A stretch of DNA of 64,000 nucleotides from CAYFWF01 sp964346815 (GTDB lineage: Bacteria; Acidobacteriota; Aminicenantia; Aminicenantales; Aminicenantaceae): positions 1 through 64,000 of the forward strand of contig CAYFWF010000060.1 of NCBI GenBank assembly GCA_964346815.1. Direction: 5' to 3'. Position 1 is the stretch's first letter. Every line of letters starts with the position of its first letter. The notes under the pieces were generated by a model that saw only the letters and a program-made list of their open reading frames with translations, made no database searches and had not been told where the DNA came from. Made by a program: the position numbers and the translations under genes. This document shows, in pieces, positions 58,885 through 64,000 of this stretch.

Positions 58885-59631
58885 ATGGATTATTGGAATC
58901 TGGTACTGCTCTTCGGTGTCGGAGCCATCGCTGGATTTATAAACGTGAACGCGGGAGGCGGCTCGAGCCTCACTCTGCCCACATTGATTTTCATGGGACT
59001 CGAGGGAGCCCTGGCAAACGGTACAAATCGAGTCGCTATCTTCATCCAAAACATTTTTGCTGTTGTCTCTTTTCGGAAGAACAAGATGTTTCAGCTTAAA
59101 ACGAGCTCTGAGCTTTCTTTATTCACTCTTCCCGGAGCGGTACTGGGTGCAGTTCTCGCCGTGAGGGTCAGTAGCGCCTTGTTCGAGCGGATATTAGGCG
59201 GGGTTTTGATCTTCATTGTGATTTCCCTTTTTTTTTCTCGTTCTTATAGAGATAGAAGTTCCCGCCAAAAAGAACAAAAAAATTGGCTGATCTACCCAGC
59301 GCTTTTTGGAATTGGTTTTTATGGAGGTTTTCTCCAAGTCGGAGTGGGATTTCTCTTCATGGCTGCCCTGTATCATCTCCTCAAGGTTGATTTGGTTACC
59401 GTCAACATGCATAAAGTTTTTATCATACTCATCTACACCCTCCCCGCTCTTATCATCTTCATGCTTTCGGGAAATGTGAACTGGAAGTTCGGTTTGGTTC
59501 TGGCAGCTGGAAATGCCTTCGGAGGCTGGTGGGGCGCTCATGTTGCGGTAAAAGGAGGCGAAAGGATTATCCGGATCATCCTCGCTGCTGCGATCACCAT
59601 CATGGCCTTCAAACTCTTCGGTCTTTTTTAA
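58885..59631 (+). CDS. TauE/SafE-family (TSUP) anion exporter
   Basis: A 248-residue membrane protein with about seven to eight helices in two homologous halves: LLFGVGAIAGFINVNAGGGS (GxxAGxxNxxxGGG, the first-half signature) and FGIGFYGGFLQVGVGFLFMA (second half). TauE/SafE proteins export sulfite, sulfoacetate or related organic anions, or act in anion import. The substrate is not predictable. ATG at 58885 has AAGGACA upstream. It precedes sdhA by 94 bases on the same strand; no sulfur-pathway gene is nearby. Confidence 0.88.
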   Translation: MDYWNLVLLFGVGAIAGFINVNAGGGSSLTLPTLIFMGLEGALANGTNRVAIFIQNIFAVVSFRKNKMFQLKTSSELSLFTLPGAVLGAVLAVRVSSALFERILGGVLIFIVISLFFSRSYRDRSSRQKEQKNWLIYPALFGIGFYGGFLQVGVGFLFMAALYHLLKVDLVTVNMHKVFIILIYTLPALIIFMLSGNVNWKFGLVLAAGNAFGGWWGAHVAVKGGERIIRIILAAAITIMAFKLFGLF

Positions 59632-59725
59632 GACGATGAATATTCACTCTCTTGGTGAAAAACCACAATTAGGTCAGCCTTTGGCAAGTTTTTGAGAAAA
59701 ATATCCATGGGAAAGGAGGATATCC

Positions 59726-61462
59726 TTGATTCATGAATTCGAGGCTGTGATTGTTGGCGCAGGGGGTGCGGGATTGTACTCAGCGCTTGAAGCAAGCAAA
59801 AAAGCCAAAACAGCAGTGATCTCTAAACTCTATCCCATCCGTTCCCATACCGGAGCAGCCCAGGGGGGAATCGGAGCTGCCTTGGGGAATGTGGAGGAAG
59901 ATAAACCTGAGTGGCATGCCTATGATACTGTGAAAGGCGGAGACTATCTCACCGACCAGAAAGCAGCGTGTCTGCTGGCAGAGGAAGCCGTCCGGGCTGT
60001 GTATGATCTGGAAAACAGAGGACTGCCTTTCAACCGCACCCCTGAGGGCCGCATCGATCAAAGGCGCTTCGGAGGGCACACCCGGAATTTCGGAGAAGCA
60101 CCTGTGCGGAGAGCGTGTTATGCGGCAGATCGCACAGGACATATGATTCTCCAGACTCTCTATCAACAATGCATCAAGAACGATGTATCTTTTTTCAACG
60201 AACTCCAGGTCGTGGATGTTCTTATCGAAAAGCGAACCTGTGTCGGCATCTGTGCCATAGAACTGGCAACAGGTGAACTCCACATCTTCAAGGCTAAAGC
60301 GGTTCTATTCGCAACCGGAGGATTTGGCAGAATGTTCCGCACCACATCAAACGCTTTCGCCAATACTGGCGATGGACCTGCTCTTGCCGCCCGAAGGGGT
60401 ATTCCTCTGGAAGATATGGAATTTTTTCAATTTCATCCCACTGGAATCCGGGGCCTTGGAATCTTGATCACCGAAGGAGTCAGAGGTGAAGGAGGAATTC
60501 TCCGCAACAGAAGCGGTGAACGCTTTATGAAGCATTACGCGCCCAAGCTTTTAGATCTTGCACCCCGTGACATGATTGCAAGGGCCATTCTGACAGAAAT
60601 CCGAGAGGGCCGGGGGATAAAGGGGGATGTCTCGATCGACGACTATGTCCTGCTGGATGCCACACACTTAGGAAAAGATGCTATCGAAGCCAAATTGCCG
60701 GAAATCGCTGATTTCTCACGCACCTATCTGGGGATCGACCCGGCAGAAAAACCTATGCCTGTCCATCCTACCGCTCATTATGCTATGGGCGGTATTCCAA
60801 CGGATGAGCACGGCAGGATTCTTTCGGACGGCGAAGGGAACTTCTATGAAGGATTCTATGCTGCTGGAGAGTGCGCCTGTGTATCCGTGCACGGGGCGAA
60901 CCGGTTGGGAACGAACAGCCTCGTGGACTTGGTGGTCTTTGGGCGCCGGGCCGGCCTCCATATGGCAGATTATGTGAAAAGCGTTGACTCCTCCCCTCTT
61001 CCAGCAGATGCTGTCGACAATACTCAGGCGCTCTTATCTAGACTCGTAGATGGGAAAAAAGGACCACCGCCCGAAGAGCTCCGCCAAAACATGCAGGATC
61101 TCATGATGAAAAATGTGGGCATCTACAGGAAGAGGGAGGAAATGTTGGAGACCGTCAACCGAATCCAGGAGCTGCGGAGATTGTATTCAGAGGTAAGACT
61201 CCGAGACAGGAACAAGTCTTTCAACACAAATCTGCTCGAAATACTGGAATTGGGCAACCTTCTCGACCTGTCCTATATCACATCTTCTTGCGCGCTCAAC
61301 CGGCAGGAAAGCAGAGGGGCTCATGCCAGGGAGGATTATCCCGAGAGAGATGACAAGAATTGGTTGAAACACACTCTCGCCTGGCTTAAGGAAGAAAAAA
61401 TCGAATTCGGGTGTAGACCGGTGGACGTATCCGTATGGGAGCCGAAGCCTCGAAAATATTAG
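59726..61462 (+). CDS. sdhA: Succinate dehydrogenase/fumarate reductase flavoprotein subunit
   Basis: A 578-residue flavoprotein. GAGGAGLYSALEAS (11-24) binds FAD, and SHTGAAQGGIGAALGN (His41) is the covalent-flavin site. Substrate-site residues are in GGHTRNFGEAPVRRACYAAD and FQFHPTGIRGLGILITEGVR, HPTAHYAMGGI, and ANRLGTNSLVDLVVFGRRAG. The C-terminal domain (about 430-578) is complete. The start is TTG at 59726, supported by AAAGGAGG six bases upstream. It precedes sdhB by 12 bases. No cytochrome anchor genes accompany it. Confidence 0.95.
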   Translation: MIHEFEAVIVGAGGAGLYSALEASKKAKTAVISKLYPIRSHTGAAQGGIGAALGNVEEDKPEWHAYDTVKGGDYLTDQKAACLLAEEAVRAVYDLENRGLPFNRTPEGRIDQRRFGGHTRNFGEAPVRRACYAADRTGHMILQTLYQQCIKNDVSFFNELQVVDVLIEKRTCVGICAIELATGELHIFKAKAVLFATGGFGRMFRTTSNAFANTGDGPALAARRGIPLEDMEFFQFHPTGIRGLGILITEGVRGEGGILRNRSGERFMKHYAPKLLDLAPRDMIARAILTEIREGRGIKGDVSIDDYVLLDATHLGKDAIEAKLPEIADFSRTYLGIDPAEKPMPVHPTAHYAMGGIPTDEHGRILSDGEGNFYEGFYAAGECACVSVHGANRLGTNSLVDLVVFGRRAGLHMADYVKSVDSSPLPADAVDNTQALLSRLVDGKKGPPPEELRQNMQDLMMKNVGIYRKREEMLETVNRIQELRRLYSEVRLRDRNKSFNTNLLEILELGNLLDLSYITSSCALNRQESRGAHAREDYPERDDKNWLKHTLAWLKEEKIEFGCRPVDVSVWEPKPRKY

Positions 61463-61474
61463 CAGCGGGATAAG

Positions 61475-62224
61475 ATGAAAATTTTTCTCGAGATTCAACG
61501 CTACAATCCTAACAGGGATAAAGAGCCGCATTTTCAGAAGTTCGAAGTAGAGGCGGAACCCACCGACCGTCTTCTCGATGCCCTGATGAAAATACAGCGT
61601 TTGAATGATCCTTCGCTGGGAATGCGTAAAAGCTGTGCTCACGGTGTCTGCGGCTCGGATGCCATGGTGGTAAACGGAAAGGAACGTCTGGCCTGCAAAA
61701 CTCTGATTAAAGATGTGGCCGAGGAAGACGGCTCCATCTTAAGGATCGAACCTCTGCGTAACCTTTCCGTTCAGAAGGATCTTATGGTCGATCAAGAACC
61801 ATTTTTTCAGAACTACCGCCGAGTCAAACCTTATCTAATCACTCCGGATCCTGTCAGCGAAAAAGAGAACATTCAGAGCCCGGAGGAAAGAAAAAAATTC
61901 GATGATGCAACAAGGTGTATTCTTTGTGCATCGTGCTTTTCGGCCTGCCCTGTCAAGCAGGAAAAAAACCCCGATTTCCTAGGACCGGCATCCATCGTTC
62001 AAGCCTCTCGTTTCATCGATGACAACAGGGATAAGGGATTTGAGGAAAGACTTCCTGAGCTGGATGATCCGGATGGAATTTGGCCCTGCGAAAATCACTT
62101 CGAATGCACCAGGGTCTGCCCTAGAGGGATAAAAGTCACAAAATTGATCAATTTGACGAAAAGAAAAATTACCGAGTTCAGAAAAAAACAAGAAGAAACT
62201 GTGAAAAAAAAGATGTCAAAATAA
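61475..62224 (+). CDS. sdhB: Succinate dehydrogenase/fumarate reductase iron-sulfur subunit
   Basis: A 249-residue subunit carrying three clusters. The [2Fe-2S] domain has SCAHGVCGSD...LAC; the Asp in GSD replaces one Cys as in E. coli SdhB. The C-terminal ferredoxin domain has CILCASCFSACPV and CENHFECTRVCPRGI for the [4Fe-4S] and [3Fe-4S] clusters. It passes electrons from SdhA flavin to quinone via a membrane anchor, which is not found next to it. The C-terminus is Lys-rich. A strong hairpin follows at 62254-62291. Confidence 0.95.
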   Translation: MKIFLEIQRYNPNRDKEPHFQKFEVEAEPTDRLLDALMKIQRLNDPSLGMRKSCAHGVCGSDAMVVNGKERLACKTLIKDVAEEDGSILRIEPLRNLSVQKDLMVDQEPFFQNYRRVKPYLITPDPVSEKENIQSPEERKKFDDATRCILCASCFSACPVKQEKNPDFLGPASIVQASRFIDDNRDKGFEERLPELDDPDGIWPCENHFECTRVCPRGIKVTKLINLTKRKITEFRKKQEETVKKKMSK

Positions 62225-62253
62225 GGAAAAAAAAGGAAAGATTGAATGCAGCA

Positions 62254-62291
62254 GCAGCCGGCCCTCGTGGAATCACGGGAAGGCCGGCTGC
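62254..62291. terminator. Strong hairpin after sdhB
   Basis: GCAGCCGGCC (62254-62263) pairs perfectly with GGCCGGCTGC (62282-62291), with an inner four-base stem CGTG-GAAT-CACG. It lies in the 85-base gap between convergent genes sdhB and the propeller-barrel gene. No long T-run follows, but as a stem it is the strongest in the window. Confidence 0.7.
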
Positions 62292-62309
62292 AGTCCGATA
62301 AATTCTAGG

Positions 62310-64000
62310 TTAAAATCCCGGCATGATGGTGAACTGGAAGACCAAATCCTTATTCGGCCTGTCAAAAGGCTTGACCAGGTTGAATCCCAGGACCAGGTAT
62401 CCGAACATATTCATTCGTACTCCAATCCCTGCGCTGGTCAAGGGCTTGAGATCGCCGCCCAGGAAAAAAGGCTTCGCTTCATCACCATCGTCTTCACCCA
62501 GGCCCCAGGCGATTCCTGCATCATAGAAGGCTACAAAATCCATTGGCAGAATCCCATAGAATCCTCTTCCTATCCCCAACACACCGAATAACGGAAATCT
62601 CAGCTCAGCATTGGCCACGAGCATCTTGGAGCCGAAGAGCCGGCTGTATACATCCAGTTCATCCACACTAAAAGAGGATGAATTGTATCCGCGGATGAGG
62701 GTTTCATATCCCAGGAAGAGAGGGTAAAAACGATTGTCTTCTGCGTTCTTTCCATAGCGGCCGTAGTGAAGAAAACGAAATGCCAGGGTGAAGGGTCTCG
62801 CCGGCATAAAATAGCGGCGGTAATCAGCCAGAAGCGAGTAGAAGTTGAGAGAACCTATGTAGGGAGTGGCCTCTATCCGGTAACTTTGTCCGAGTACAGG
62901 GGCTGTTGCACCGAAGAAAGAGCTGTCATACACGAGAGCTGCTGTGACGAATCCGAACTGGAGGCTGTCCGGGGCGTCCAGCTCCTGTTTGAGCCGATCC
63001 ACCAGGAATCCTCTATCCGGCGTGTAAACATTGGTTCGGACTTCCTGCTGATAGTCGATCAGCCTGTAACCTCCAGAAATCTCGAACCTCTGCACCTGGC
63101 TGAAAGGATAAGAAGCGAAAAGGGAGGCCTGATAGTTCACCTGCCTGAAAATATATTCCTCCTCAAGCCAAGCCACTTGACCAAAATAATCTCCGTATCC
63201 TATGGAATATCCTCCATAGACATAGGGAATCCTCTGAATAGCCCCACCCCAGTTCAGTCTTCGACGCGCATTTTGATAACCCAACAGGAAAGCCGAGTCT
63301 TCAACGCGGCTGCTGACCTGAGCCACGGTAAACAAATTGTGATAGCCGAGCATGTCGCTAAAAAGAAGCGTTATTCCACCGCCAGAGTAGGTACCAAAGC
63401 GATCCATGCCGATCGCTATCTGAGCAGGGCTGACATAATCCAATGCGAGTTTGGGTTTGTAGTCTTGGACCTCAAATTCCGCCTCTTCAGGAAGACCGTA
63501 CAGGGGATTATTGAGAAGAGCGAGGACTTCTCCCTCCCTCTGTTTTCTCGGAGGCAGTACAGATGGTGAGATGCCTCCGAACTCATCTGTTGGCTTTTCG
63601 CCCAACCAGTTTTCCGGAGAATCGATGGCATAGATGCTGTAATAATCCTCCAGGAAGATACTGTAAGCTATCTGACCCGTTTTCAGAGCCACAGAAAGGG
63701 CAGGGCTTTCTGCCATGATGCCGCTCACTCCCGTATAGACGTTGGAAACTTGATAGATCTCGTTGTCAGTGAGGTCTATTTTATATACATTGGGAATCCC
63801 GTTCTGATCCGACAGGAAAAACAGACTTTTCGAATCAGGAGCCCACTGAGGATTGATATTTTTAGATCCTCTGAATCCTGGGAGCTGTTCAATTTCTTTT
63901 GTCTCTGGATCAAGCAGTGCCAGCTGCAGATTGCCGATATCGAGTAGAGAGAGATCAGACGAAAAACGATCTGTGACAAAGGCAAGCGTCCTTCCATCCG
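62310..64000 (-). CDS. Beta-propeller (WD40/TolB-like) fused to BamA-type outer-membrane barrel, 5' end outside window
   Basis: The minus-strand frame stays open to the window edge, so the visible part is the last about 560 residues. The first about 90 (LAFVTDRFSSDLSLLD, then PQWAPDSKSLFFLSDQNGIP, NVYKIDL) are blades of a WD40/PD40-type propeller with the NPQWAPDSK pattern. Then a linker (about 130-170) with YKPKLALDYVSPAQIAIGMD leads into a large beta-barrel (surface-antigen/BamA-like; strands ending FNLVKPFDRPNKDLVFQFTI, MPGF with C-terminal Phe). An internal ATG at 63728 lies after the last blade and is probably not the start. No signal is visible because the N-terminus is missing. Likely a TolB-like propeller-barrel of the outer membrane. 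Confidence 0.85.
   Translation of the reverse strand, partial: DGRTLAFVTDRFSSDLSLLDIGNLQLALLDPETKEIEQLPGFRGSKNINPQWAPDSKSLFFLSDQNGIPNVYKIDLTDNEIYQVSNVYTGVSGIMAESPALSVALKTGQIAYSIFLEDYYSIYAIDSPENWLGEKPTDEFGGISPSVLPPRKQREGEVLALLNNPLYGLPEEAEFEVQDYKPKLALDYVSPAQIAIGMDRFGTYSGGGITLLFSDMLGYHNLFTVAQVSSRVEDSAFLLGYQNARRRLNWGGAIQRIPYVYGGYSIGYGDYFGQVAWLEEEYIFRQVNYQASLFASYPFSQVQRFEISGGYRLIDYQQEVRTNVYTPDRGFLVDRLKQELDAPDSLQFGFVTAALVYDSSFFGATAPVLGQSYRIEATPYIGSLNFYSLLADYRRYFMPARPFTLAFRFLHYGRYGKNAEDNRFYPLFLGYETLIRGYNSSSFSVDELDVYSRLFGSKMLVANAELRFPLFGVLGIGRGFYGILPMDFVAFYDAGIAWGLGEDDGDEAKPFFLGGDLKPLTSAGIGVRMNMFGYLVLGFNLVKPFDRPNKDLVFQFTIMPGF

Noticed and set aside
1..64000. CRISPR arrays, insertion sequences, prophage genes, rRNA
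   Set aside because: No regularly spaced repeats, transposase, integrase or phage structural gene and no rRNA sequence was recognised.

Overview
The window looks like a chromosome segment of a Gram-negative, outer-membrane-bearing bacterium. My best guess is the Acidobacteriota / Candidatus Aminicenantes neighbourhood, based on gene content, moderate GC, and many lysine- and isoleucine-rich lipoprotein and barrel proteins. There is no rRNA or other marker to prove it. Cell-envelope traits are abundant: lipoprotein and Tat signals, several beta-barrels, LolA-like carriers, SecA and a propeller-barrel fusion. No phage, insertion sequence or CRISPR array was seen. Core genes are intact.

Layout. 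1-1.2 kb: two small paralogous lipoproteins and a tRNA-Gly(CCC). 1.4-3.3 kb: a GC-rich, Tat-exported PLP enzyme and a small secreted protein. 3.4-6.3 kb (minus): a beta-helix secreted protein, a small beta-barrel and a zinc-ribbon remnant. 6.4-20.3 kb (plus): two parallel envelope-transport cassettes. Cassette A is TetR, LolA-like, two FtsX-type permeases, an ATPase and a beta-barrel. Cassette B is a MalT/LuxR-type regulator, a small domain joined in frame to a second LolA-like protein, a second beta-barrel and an MMPL/RND pump. 20.3-23.0 kb (minus): a corrinoid protein, a thymidylate-synthase-like protein and a CsgG-like lipoprotein. 23.1-27.3 kb: uvrB, uvrC, acpS. 27.3-29.5 kb (minus): feoA-feoB. 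29.6-35.5 kb: secA, guaB, then a cysteine-rich set (truncated rubredoxin, two DUF2769 proteins, a CPHC thioredoxin-like protein).

35.5-47.7 kb is mostly minus strand: aspA-like lyase, panD, panC, panB, deoxynucleoside kinase, PspC, DUF1858, two aldehyde dehydrogenases (ALDH7 type and pyrroline-5-carboxylate type), HD protein, PQQ-type propeller and rarA. 47.8-52.1 kb: MerR, tRNA-Pro(GGG), surE, a small membrane protein (minus), a radical SAM activase-like protein and a glycosyltransferase. 52.1-58.7 kb: DUF3014 and DUF4097 envelope proteins, a PurF paralogue lacking its glutaminase cysteine, an SH3-type secreted protein, an M48 protease and a phospholipase-C-like protein. 58.9-62.2 kb: a TauE-type exporter and sdhAB without a membrane anchor gene. 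62.3-64 kb: the 3' end of a propeller/outer-membrane-barrel fusion that runs off the window.

How they fit together. The twin LolA/barrel/transporter cassettes suggest two routes moving lipids or lipoproteins through the envelope under different regulators. AspA could supply aspartate for PanD within the pantothenate cluster. The corrinoid protein and the thymidylate-synthase-like enzyme form a two-gene unit whose chemistry is not obvious. Promoters are unusually legible: several have TTGACA-like -35 boxes, 17-base spacers and TG-extended -10 boxes, and at uvrB and secA the -10 box lies so close to the start codon that leaderless mRNAs are likely.
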